A model generated the notes under the pieces. It made no database searches, had not been told where the DNA came from, and saw only the letters and a program-made list of their open reading frames with translations. A stretch of 62,330 bases of DNA from Archangium violaceum Cb vi76 (GTDB taxonomy: Bacteria; Myxococcota; Myxococcia; Myxococcales; Myxococcaceae): NCBI RefSeq assembly GCF_000733295.1, contig NZ_JPMI01000255.1, positions 1 through 62,330 of the forward strand. The letters run 5' to 3'. A program made the translations under genes and the position numbers. Shown here piece after piece: positions 48,559 through 55,663 of this stretch; position 1 is the stretch's first letter, and each line of letters opens with the position of its first letter.

Positions 48559-49281
48559 TCACACGCCGAAGAAGGACACCTCGAGGAAGCGCACGAAGAG
48601 GTTGGCGGCGGCGTGGAAGAGGGCGGCACCCACCACGCTGCCGGTGCGCTCTCGCATCCACCCGAAGAGCAGGGCGGGGAAGAAGACGGACAGGCGCCAC
48701 ACCTGGAAGATGGCCAGGTGGCCCAGCGCGAAGAGCAGCGCCGTCAGCCAGAAGGCGGGGCCCAGCCGCACGCCGAGGAATCGCCGCCCATGGGGCCAGG
48801 CGTCGCGCAGGCGGGCCTGCATGTAGCCCCGGTAGAAGAACTCCTCGGGCAGGGCCACCACGAAGAGCTGATCCACCACCCACTCGCCGAAGCGGGGCGG
48901 CAGCCGCGGGGTGAAGTGCCCCGAGCCCCGGAAGGGCGCCAGCAGGCGCGACAGCTCCGTGGGCAGGAGCTGCAGCACCTCCGTCCACAGGACGAAGGCC
49001 CCGAAGAAGAGGGGGAACACCACCGCGCTCATGACGAGGAAGAGGCGCACGTCCTGGCGCCAGGTGCGCAGGGTGAGGCCGTAGTCCCGGTAGTCCTCGC
49101 CGCGCCAGCGCATGGCGATGAGCGGCAGGTAGAGGAAGCCCACCGTGGCCACCAGCTTGGGGACGCCGGAGCCTCCGAAGAGGAGGAAGGCGATGATGAT
49201 GCCCAGGAAGCCGATGCCCCACAGGCCCAGCACCTCCTGCACGGCGGTGGGGCGCCAGGGCGTGGCCGCGGACGTGCTCAC
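48559..49281 (-). CDS. CPBP-family intramembrane glutamic protease
   Basis: The product (240 residues from GTG 49281) has about six to eight membrane helices and the CPBP/Abi motifs: EEFFYRG (two Glu and Arg), FALGH and HAAANLFV. GTG 49281 overlaps the upstream gene stop (GTGA) and is preferred over an upstream in-frame ATG. The family includes CAAX prenyl proteases, bacteriocin-immunity-type proteases and the myxosortases that process MYXO-CTERM proteins. Because it is coupled to a trypsin-like gene in a myxobacterium, a sorting-protease role is worth testing, but I cannot assign it. Confidence 0.88.
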   Translation of the reverse strand: MSTSAATPWRPTAVQEVLGLWGIGFLGIIIAFLLFGGSGVPKLVATVGFLYLPLIAMRWRGEDYRDYGLTLRTWRQDVRLFLVMSAVVFPLFFGAFVLWTEVLQLLPTELSRLLAPFRGSGHFTPRLPPRFGEWVVDQLFVVALPEEFFYRGYMQARLRDAWPHGRRFLGVRLGPAFWLTALLFALGHLAIFQVWRLSVFFPALLFGWMRERTGSVVGAALFHAAANLFVRFLEVSFFGV

Positions 49282-49880
49282 GGGGTGGCCACCTTCGTGG
49301 CGAGCTGCTGCCGGACGACGTCCAGGGGCAGGGCCCGGCAACCGCGTCCCTTGCGCTGGACGGACACGGCGACCAGCCGGCCCGTCTCGTCATAGAGGGG
49401 ACTGCCCGGAGGCAGTGCCAGGTTCACGTCGATGAAGGGCGCGGGCGCCTTGCGCGCCAGGGCCGAGGCCGGCGTGTCCTTGCGCTTGCCCTTGCCGGGG
49501 ATGATGCCGATGAGCCACTGGCCGGGGAGGTTCGCGGTGTTGGGCTTCACGGCCGCGGCGGGGTAGGTGCCCGCGGGGGCGGCGACGACGGCCACCTTCA
49601 GGTACGCGTTGGCGAGTACCACCGTGGCCGGCAGCGTGCTCCCGCCGTACTCCACCTGCGCGGCGTCCAGATCGACGTGGCTCACCGCGGTGAGCACCTG
49701 GCCCTCGGTTCCCACGATGATGCCGGGGCCGGCGGCTCGGGGGCCGCGTACCCGGACGACGGAGCGTTCGTACTGGGCGAGCGCCCGCTGGAGATCGGCG
49801 CGCGAGGGGCGCTCCGGCTCCGAGGCGGAGACCTGGGTGGAGAGCAGGACGAGGACGATCGGGAGCAGTCGGCGCAGCAA
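49278..49880 (-). CDS. Secreted trypsin-like fold protein, apparently degenerate
   Basis: The 200-residue protein has a signal peptide (about 1-19) and a pattern of S1C trypsin-like proteases: SVVRVRGPRAAGPGIIVG, VLTAVSHV and SPLYDETGRLVAVS. His is present in the first block, but the usual Asp-containing strand reads LKVAVVA and the GNSGGP active-site motif reads PPGSPLYD, so the triad looks incomplete. TTG 49880 is the only available start, since an in-frame TAG lies just upstream. It overlaps the CPBP protease gene by four bases. It may bind substrates for that protease. Confidence 0.75.
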   Translation of the reverse strand: MLRRLLPIVLVLLSTQVSASEPERPSRADLQRALAQYERSVVRVRGPRAAGPGIIVGTEGQVLTAVSHVDLDAAQVEYGGSTLPATVVLANAYLKVAVVAAPAGTYPAAAVKPNTANLPGQWLIGIIPGKGKRKDTPASALARKAPAPFIDVNLALPPGSPLYDETGRLVAVSVQRKGRGCRALPLDVVRQQLATKVATP

Positions 49881-50085
49881 GGCGATGCGAGCCTAGGGCA
49901 TCTGGAAGGGACAGGCGAGGTGACCGTGTGTAGAGGGCGCGCAAGGCACAGGGCGGCCCGGACCCGCGCGGTGGCATGCAGTCCGCGCGAGTGTTTCACG
50001 TGTCCAGTTGTCCGCCCACTCCGCAAGTTGGGATGGTTCGCGCCCTTCTGCCGGTGGGGGACGAAACCGCTCTGGCGGGCTTGAG

Positions 50086-50101
50086 TGGTAGACGTCTACC
50101 A
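50086..50101. promoter_or_regulatory. Operator-like palindrome 1
   Basis: TGGTAGACGTCTACCA is a perfect 16-bp palindrome. An identical copy follows with centres 52 bases apart, about five helical turns, so a dimeric regulator could bind both on one DNA face. Confidence 0.7.
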
Positions 50102-50137
50102 TTGATGTGTGCAAATGTGGGTTGGATGTGGTGTGAC

Positions 50138-50153
50138 TGGTAGACGTCTACCA
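50138..50153. promoter_or_regulatory. Operator-like palindrome 2
   Basis: This is the second perfect copy of TGGTAGACGTCTACCA, ending nine bases before the toxin ATG and covering the ribosome-binding position. Binding would repress transcription or translation start of the toxin gene. Confidence 0.7.
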
Positions 50154-50161
50154 CTGCGCCG

Positions 50162-51985
50162 ATGTCGACCCTGCCCAACGCACCGTGTTCTCGCAGATGC
50201 AGCCCTGGATTTCGGACACGTCCACTCAGGCTGCGGCGTGCTTTTGACGTCTCCTTCAGCGCGAGGGAGCGCTGTGCCTGGGGAGTGCTCACGCTGGCCC
50301 TGTGGGTGCTGAGCGGATGCGCCACGGGCGCGCCTCCGGCCGGGCTGCTGGCGAGCCCCCGCTCCCACCGCCTGACGCCGGCCTTCTTCACGCAGGCGCG
50401 TCCGCCTGGGCCCGTGGACTCCGCGGCGACGGCCGTGCCGCCCGGCGACGCCCCTGCGCTCGACGAGGACGACGACCCGGAGGACGATGTGGAGGAGGAG
50501 CCAGGTGCCCCGGCCATGACGTCGGACGTACCTGGGGACGGGTCCGGCTCGCGGGGACGCCGCCCGGTGCGCCAGGAGGACGAACCCGGGAATGACGAGG
50601 GCGAGGGACTCGTGGGCTGGAGGGATGGGGTGGGGGAGGGGCGCCCCTGGGCGGTGCCCTTCAGCGTGGACCATTTCCAGGGACTGCTGGTGCAGGCGGG
50701 CGTGTCCCCCGAGTTGCTGCCGGAAGACGGGAGCACCTTGTCGCCCCAGCAGGCGGTGCACCAGCTGGCCCACCTGCTGGAGGCGAAGGCGGGGCTGGGG
50801 GAGTTTCCCCGTCAGCGCATGGCGGCGCATCTGCTGCTGGAGGTGGCCACGGGCGAGGGGCCGGTGACGCGCGAGGAATTGCACGCGCGCATGGACCGCT
50901 TCCACCGGCTGAGGGTGGCGCGGCCGGACGGCTACCTGGTGCGGGCGGTGACGGGCGAGGCGGTGCAGCGTGCCGGGGAGGTGCGGCTGGATCCGGACGG
51001 CACGCTGAGGGCGGGCCGCTACGAGGTGGGCCCCTTCTACGCGGTAGAGGACGGGCAGTTGTGGCCAGTGGACACGGGGCTGGAGGTGCCCCGGGGCGCG
51101 AAGCCCCTGGGCCCCTACGTGCCGGATGAGGGCGTGATGCTACCCGCGCTGGAGGGAGCGGGGCTGGCGTTGGGGGACACGCTGGAGGGCCTGAGCCGGC
51201 TCGTCTTCCACCCAGGCGAGAGCCTGGAGGGCCTGACGCGGCTTCCGGGGGCGGTGCGCGTGCTCTTCCAGAACGCGCCCGAGTACTGGGAGGCCTTCCG
51301 CCAGAAGCCTCGCGGCGAGCAGGTGCGTGAGGGCTCACGCTTGCTGGCCAACGTGCTGCTGACGGTGGGCACCTCGGGGGCGGGGGCGGTGAAGGCGGTG
51401 ACATGGGGAGAGAAGCTCGGCCGGCTGTCGGTGCCGCTGCTGACGCTGACGAAGAGAGGCGAGCTGGTGCTGCGGCTGGTGGCGGTGCCTGGGCGCACCA
51501 TGGCGGTGGCGGGCCAGGGGCTGAGCATCGCCTGGGGCCTGCACCTGGCCAAGGTGGGCCCGGGCCAGGGGGGCGGCTGGGTACCGCCGGTGGGAGGCCC
51601 GGGGCAGTGGGTGCCCAAGAACGAGCGGATGTCGCCGCGCTCGCGCGCCTTCCAGCACAAGGTGACGAAGGCTCCGGCGGGCTGGGTGTACCGCGTGTGG
51701 CGCAATGGCGAGAAGGCCGACTTCGACGGCTTCGACCTGGAGCAGCGCCTGCTGCAGGAGACCAAGGGCTTGGGCTATGACAAGCACTTCGATGCCGACC
51801 TCAATGCCAAGAAGTATTTCCGAGGCGCCAAGCGGCTCGTCAGGCAGGCCCAGCGGCAACTTCGGGTGGCCAAGGGTATCCGCATTCGTTGGCACGTAGC
51901 CGAGGCCAGAATGGTGGACATCCTCAAGAGATTGTTCAAGCAGGAACGAGTCGAGGGTATAGAGGTGGTCCACACGCCACCCTAG
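50162..51985 (+). CDS. Lipoprotein polymorphic toxin with C-terminal Tox-REase-5 domain
   Basis: The 607-residue protein has a hydrophobic export segment ending in a lipobox (LWVLSGC, Cys52), an acidic low-complexity linker (about 90-150), a helical middle region with one or two hydrophobic stretches, and a C-terminal restriction-endonuclease-fold toxin domain (about 495-607). VYRVWRNGEKADFDGFDLEQ with Asp520, Asp522, then Glu533 and Lys535 (ETK) fits the Tox-REase-5 motif, predicting DNA cleavage in target cells. The next gene is its immunity protein. ATG 50162 gives a long leader before the lipobox, so a later start is possible. The delivery route is unknown. Confidence 0.85.
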   Translation: MSTLPNAPCSRRCSPGFRTRPLRLRRAFDVSFSARERCAWGVLTLALWVLSGCATGAPPAGLLASPRSHRLTPAFFTQARPPGPVDSAATAVPPGDAPALDEDDDPEDDVEEEPGAPAMTSDVPGDGSGSRGRRPVRQEDEPGNDEGEGLVGWRDGVGEGRPWAVPFSVDHFQGLLVQAGVSPELLPEDGSTLSPQQAVHQLAHLLEAKAGLGEFPRQRMAAHLLLEVATGEGPVTREELHARMDRFHRLRVARPDGYLVRAVTGEAVQRAGEVRLDPDGTLRAGRYEVGPFYAVEDGQLWPVDTGLEVPRGAKPLGPYVPDEGVMLPALEGAGLALGDTLEGLSRLVFHPGESLEGLTRLPGAVRVLFQNAPEYWEAFRQKPRGEQVREGSRLLANVLLTVGTSGAGAVKAVTWGEKLGRLSVPLLTLTKRGELVLRLVAVPGRTMAVAGQGLSIAWGLHLAKVGPGQGGGWVPPVGGPGQWVPKNERMSPRSRAFQHKVTKAPAGWVYRVWRNGEKADFDGFDLEQRLLQETKGLGYDKHFDADLNAKKYFRGAKRLVRQAQRQLRVAKGIRIRWHVAEARMVDILKRLFKQERVEGIEVVHTPP

Positions 51986-51994
51986 TTCTGTACG

Positions 51995-52711
51995 ATGGAC
52001 ATGAGAGAGACTTATTACGCCGGGACATATTGGCCGACGCGTCGCGAGTCCGCTGAGCAATGCGCACAACGCGCGGAGACCTTCTTTCGTCTCCTCTCGG
52101 ATTGTGACTCCATCTTCATGAATTGGTTCGAGCAGGCGAACTCAATCAAAAAAGCACTACAACTCCAGTTCGAGCCCAGCTACGAGACGTTCCTGCGATT
52201 TTTCAAGAGCAAGAAATATAATGAGGGGGCGTTTGGGTTTGGCTTTGGTGCTTGGACGGGACACAAGGAGGATGGGCATGGTGGGATGGTGACGCTCAGT
52301 TGTGGCTCTGCCGTGACTCCCCCTCCAAACAACTGCCTTCTCCACCTGCCCTCGGAGGAATCAGGTGCCGGGCGTGTTCTCACCACGCACGTCCTGATTC
52401 AGGTGCTTCGCGCGATGGTCCTGGCCTGGGAGCCAGCTGATGGTGGCGTCTTCTCGAAAGCCTACCAGGATCTGAGGGATGAGCCCGCGAGCAAGCCCTA
52501 CACAGGTTGGCTCATGTATCTCTCACGCAACCGTGGGGAGGTGCCGCCTCTACCAGAGCCCGTGCGCGTCGAATCCGTAGAAGACAAGGGAACCCTCATC
52601 ATCCTCACCCCCGAGCGCTTCACCGTGAACAACCCGGAGCATGTCGCTCTGGCCGATACGGTCCGCACGTTGCTTGAGCGGGCGGGGTTGTTGACCGAGT
52701 ACAACCCGTAG
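51995..52711 (+). CDS. Immunity protein of the Imm52 type
   Basis: The 238-residue cytoplasmic protein fits the Imm52 family known from polymorphic toxin loci, with the N-terminal YYAGTYWPTRRESAEQCA segment. It lies nine bases after the Tox-REase-5 toxin gene on the same strand, the standard toxin-immunity order. It should bind and block the nuclease domain. ATG 51995 and ATG 52001 are both possible. The base composition is somewhat lower in GC than its neighbours, common for immunity genes. Confidence 0.85.
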   Translation: MDMRETYYAGTYWPTRRESAEQCAQRAETFFRLLSDCDSIFMNWFEQANSIKKALQLQFEPSYETFLRFFKSKKYNEGAFGFGFGAWTGHKEDGHGGMVTLSCGSAVTPPPNNCLLHLPSEESGAGRVLTTHVLIQVLRAMVLAWEPADGGVFSKAYQDLRDEPASKPYTGWLMYLSRNRGEVPPLPEPVRVESVEDKGTLIILTPERFTVNNPEHVALADTVRTLLERAGLLTEYNP

Positions 52712-52736
52712 GGCCGCCCGCGACATCATCCCCGCG

Positions 52737-54479
52737 TCAGGCGGCTCGCAGCTCGCGGAGGGTGGAGACGAACTGCTGGGCGGGGAGGGTGTTGAGGAGG
52801 TCCTCCTTCCGGGCCCAGCCCCGGCGCGCGGTGGCCACGGCGAAGGCCAGGTTGGCCAGGTCCGACACCTTGTGCGCATCGCAGCTCGCCACCAGCTTCA
52901 CCCCACGCTGGAGCGCCATGCGCACGTGCTCCGTCTTCAGGTCCAACCGCTCCGGTTTGCCGTTGACCTCCACCACCACGCCGCGCTCGGCGGCCTTGTC
53001 GAGCACCGCCTCCATGCGCACGGGGTAGGGCTCTCGGCTGTGGATGAGCCGCCCGGTGGGGTGCCCGAGGATGTGCAGGTGCGGGTTGTCGAACGCCGCC
53101 AGCAACCGGCGCGTCATCTGCTCCTCATCCATGCCGTGCCGCACGTGGATGGAGCCGATGACCACCTCCAGCTTCTCCAGCACGGCGTCCGAGTAGTCCA
53201 GGGCGCCGCTCTCCAGGATGTCCACCTCGATGCCCTTGAGCAGCCGGATGCCCTGGACGGTCTCGTTGACGCGGTCGATCTCGTCCCACTGGCGGCGCAG
53301 ATCGTCCTCCTTGAGGCCTCCGGCGTAGATGGCCGCCTGGCTGTGCTCGGTGACGGTGAGGAACTCGAGCCCCATCGCCTGGGCGGCGCGTGCCATCTCC
53401 TCCAGCGTGTTCTTCCCGTCGGACCAGGTGCTGTGCGCGTGCACGGCGCCCCGCAGGTCCTCGAGCGTGACCAGGTTCCCGGGCAGCCGGCCCTCGAGCG
53501 CCGCCTCGAGCTCCCCGGTGTCCTCGCGCAGCTCGGGCGGGACGTACTGCATGCCGAGCAGTGCGTAGAGCGCGGCCTCGTCCGGCACGCTCAGCTTGGT
53601 GCCATCGGCGCGGTGCACGCCCCACTCGGAGATCTTCAGCCCCTTGTCGTGGGCAATCCCCCGCAGCCGCACGTGGTGGGCCTTGGAGCCGGTGAAGTGG
53701 TGCAGGGCGGTGGCGAAGTCCTCGTCCGGCAGCACGCGCAGGTCCACCTGGAGGTCCTTCTCGTGCAGCCGCACCGAGCACTTGCTCTCGCCCCGGCCGA
53801 TGATGTTCGCCACCTCGGGCGCGCGGGCGAAGGCATCGAACACCGTGTTGGCGTCCGCCGCCGAGGCGATGAGGTCCACGTCTCCCACCGTCTCCGCCCG
53901 CCGGCGCAGGCTGCCTCCCACGCTCGCGCGGATGACGCCGGGCGTGGCCTTGATGGACTCCAGCAGCCGCTCGGCCACCGGCATCACGTCCCCGAGCAGC
54001 CGCCGGGGTGTCCGGGTCCGCCGGTACAGCTCCACGCCCGCGAGGATCTTCGCCTCGCTCTTCTCCCCGAAACCCGAGAGCTTGCGCACCCGGCCCTCGC
54101 GGCAGGCCTTCTCCAGCGAGTCCACTCCGTCCACACCGAGTTGGCGCGCCAGGGCCAGGGCCTTCTTCGGGCCCAGGTCCGGCACCTGGACGAGCTCCAG
54201 GACCCCTGGGGGGAACTCGGCGCGCAGTGTGTCGTAGTAGGCGAGCTTACCGGTGGTGAGCAGCTCGGAGACCTTGTCGGCGATCGCCTGGCCGATCCCT
54301 GGCAGTTCCTTCAGGCGGCCTTCGCGGACGAGCACTCCCAGGTCCTCGGAGAGCCCGGCGATGCGGTCGGCGGCGGTGTCGTATGCGCGGCTGCGGAACG
54401 GGTTCTCCCCCTTCATCTGGAGGAGGAGCGAGATGTCCCGGAGGACCTGGACCACGGCGGCTTTATCGGGAGGCGTCAC
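52737..54479 (-). CDS. polX: Family X DNA polymerase with PHP domain
   Basis: Bacterial PolX fills short gaps in base-excision repair and carries a 3'-5' exonuclease/AP-endonuclease PHP domain. The product (580 residues from GTG 54479) has helix-hairpin-helix motifs (ELPGIGQAIADK; QVPDLGPKKA), the nucleotidyltransferase pattern GSLRRRAETVGDVDLI with a later DLRV, and a PHP domain (about 345-580; VHAHSTWSDG, TEHSQ, EVDIL, SCDAH). Length is normal. An ATG upstream at 54548 is less likely. It converges with the immunity gene and is divergent from the Rieske gene. Confidence 0.93.
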   Translation of the reverse strand: MTPPDKAAVVQVLRDISLLLQMKGENPFRSRAYDTAADRIAGLSEDLGVLVREGRLKELPGIGQAIADKVSELLTTGKLAYYDTLRAEFPPGVLELVQVPDLGPKKALALARQLGVDGVDSLEKACREGRVRKLSGFGEKSEAKILAGVELYRRTRTPRRLLGDVMPVAERLLESIKATPGVIRASVGGSLRRRAETVGDVDLIASAADANTVFDAFARAPEVANIIGRGESKCSVRLHEKDLQVDLRVLPDEDFATALHHFTGSKAHHVRLRGIAHDKGLKISEWGVHRADGTKLSVPDEAALYALLGMQYVPPELREDTGELEAALEGRLPGNLVTLEDLRGAVHAHSTWSDGKNTLEEMARAAQAMGLEFLTVTEHSQAAIYAGGLKEDDLRRQWDEIDRVNETVQGIRLLKGIEVDILESGALDYSDAVLEKLEVVIGSIHVRHGMDEEQMTRRLLAAFDNPHLHILGHPTGRLIHSREPYPVRMEAVLDKAAERGVVVEVNGKPERLDLKTEHVRMALQRGVKLVASCDAHKVSDLANLAFAVATARRGWARKEDLLNTLPAQQFVSTLRELRAA

Positions 54480-54621
54480 AGGGAGGAAGGTAATGCCCTC
54501 GAGACGGGGGTGCAGGCGAGCGGAAACGTGAGGTTCACCGACAAGCACTCCCCGACCCGGGCCCGGCCGGGATACAAGAGCCCGGGTCGTTCATTCCAGA
54601 GAGCCACGAAAGACGGAGTCG

Positions 54622-54939
54622 ATGAAGATCAAGCTCGGACCGGCGGACTTCGCCGAAAAGGAGATGCGGGGCTACGAGGTGGGCAAGAGCAGCCTGTGTG
54701 TGGCCAGGATCAACGGGCGCTACAAGGGGCTCGATGACTGGTGCAACCACGGGGGCTGTCTGCTCTCCGGTGGACGCCTGGAGGGGAACATGGTCGTGTG
54801 CCCCTGCCACGAGGTCGGCTTCGACATGGACACCGGCAAGAACGAGACCTCGCCGGGCGTGTGCGATGACCAGCCCGCCGTGAAGATCGAGGTCGCCGAC
54901 GGAGAGCTGATCGTCGATCTGCCCGACAAGGACTTGTAG
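54622..54939 (+). CDS. Rieske-type [2Fe-2S] protein
   Basis: The 105-residue protein is a stand-alone Rieske ferredoxin. Cluster ligands are seen as CNHGG (CxH) and CPCHEVGF (CxxH). There is no signal peptide, so it should transfer electrons in the cytoplasm, perhaps to an oxygenase or a molybdoenzyme. ATG 54622 has GGAG five bases upstream. It is ten bases from the moaB-like gene and co-transcribed with it, an unusual pairing. Confidence 0.92.
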   Translation: MKIKLGPADFAEKEMRGYEVGKSSLCVARINGRYKGLDDWCNHGGCLLSGGRLEGNMVVCPCHEVGFDMDTGKNETSPGVCDDQPAVKIEVADGELIVDLPDKDL

Positions 54940-54949
54940 GAGGCGCGCC

Positions 54950-55597
54950 ATGGGACACGAGGGACACGATCACGACCATGACCCCAAGCATGGTCACGGA
55001 CATCACCATCACCCCCACGGGCACGAGCATGGCCACGACCACGGCCATGACCACGGACACGGTCATGACCACCACCATGGGCACGAGCACGGCTCCGGGC
55101 CGGTGGCGGAGCACAAGGCGCACGCGCCGGTGCACGTGAGCACGTTCGTGGTGACGTGCTCGGACAGCCGGGACGGGTCGAAGGACGAGAGCGGGCGGGT
55201 GCTGCGCGAGCTGCTGGAGGCCGAGGGGCACCCGGTGAGCGGCTACCGCGTCATCAAGGACGAGCCCGAGTCCATCCGCGCGATGCTGAAGGAGGCCCAG
55301 GAGTCCGGCGCGCGGGCCGTCATCTTCAACGGCGGGACGGGCATCGGCCGCCGGGACAGCACGGTGGAGACGCTGCAGGGCCTCTTCGAGAAGACGCTGC
55401 CCGGCTTCGGCGAGCTGTTCCGGATGCTGTCCTTCCAGGAGATCGGCAGCGCGGCGATGATGTCGCGGGCCACCGCGGGGACGTACCAGGGGATGATCCT
55501 CTTCTCGCTCCCGGGCTCTCCGAAGGCGGTGCGGCTCGCGCTGCGCAAGCTCATCCTCCCCGAGCTGGGTCACGCGGTGCGTGAGCTGACCCGCTGA
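54950..55597 (+). CDS. moaB: MoaB/MogA molybdopterin-binding protein with His-rich N-terminus
   Basis: The 215-residue protein carries a MoaB/MogA domain (about 60-215) that adenylylates molybdopterin in molybdenum-cofactor synthesis. Motifs include VVTCSDSRDGSKDESG, FNGGTGIGRRDSTVE and SLPGSPKAV. The first 50 residues contain 24 histidines with Gly and Asp, as in metal-storage tails of nickel or zinc proteins, which is unusual for this family. ATG 54950 has TAGGAGG upstream. It follows the Rieske gene in one operon and ends at a strong hairpin. Confidence 0.92.
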   Translation: MGHEGHDHDHDPKHGHGHHHHPHGHEHGHDHGHDHGHGHDHHHGHEHGSGPVAEHKAHAPVHVSTFVVTCSDSRDGSKDESGRVLRELLEAEGHPVSGYRVIKDEPESIRAMLKEAQESGARAVIFNGGTGIGRRDSTVETLQGLFEKTLPGFGELFRMLSFQEIGSAAMMSRATAGTYQGMILFSLPGSPKAVRLALRKLILPELGHAVRELTR

Positions 55598-55608
55598 GTC
55601 ACGCACGT

Positions 55609-55654
55609 CCGGCCGGGCCTCGCGGGCTTCCATCGCCACGCGAGGTCTGGCCGG
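55609..55654 (+). terminator. Hairpin terminator between convergent genes
   Basis: A 16-bp stem pairs 55609-55624 with 55639-55654 with only two G-T wobbles and a 14-base loop. On the plus strand it is followed by TCCTCTTC. It lies 11 bases beyond the moaB stop and could also stop transcription from the opposite gene. Confidence 0.6.
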
Positions 55655-55663
55655 TCCTCTTCA

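Noticed and set aside
54950..55100. Short tandem-like repeats resembling a CRISPR or minisatellite
   Set aside because: They encode the His/Gly/Asp leader of the MoaB-like protein in frame; there are no constant repeats with unique spacers.
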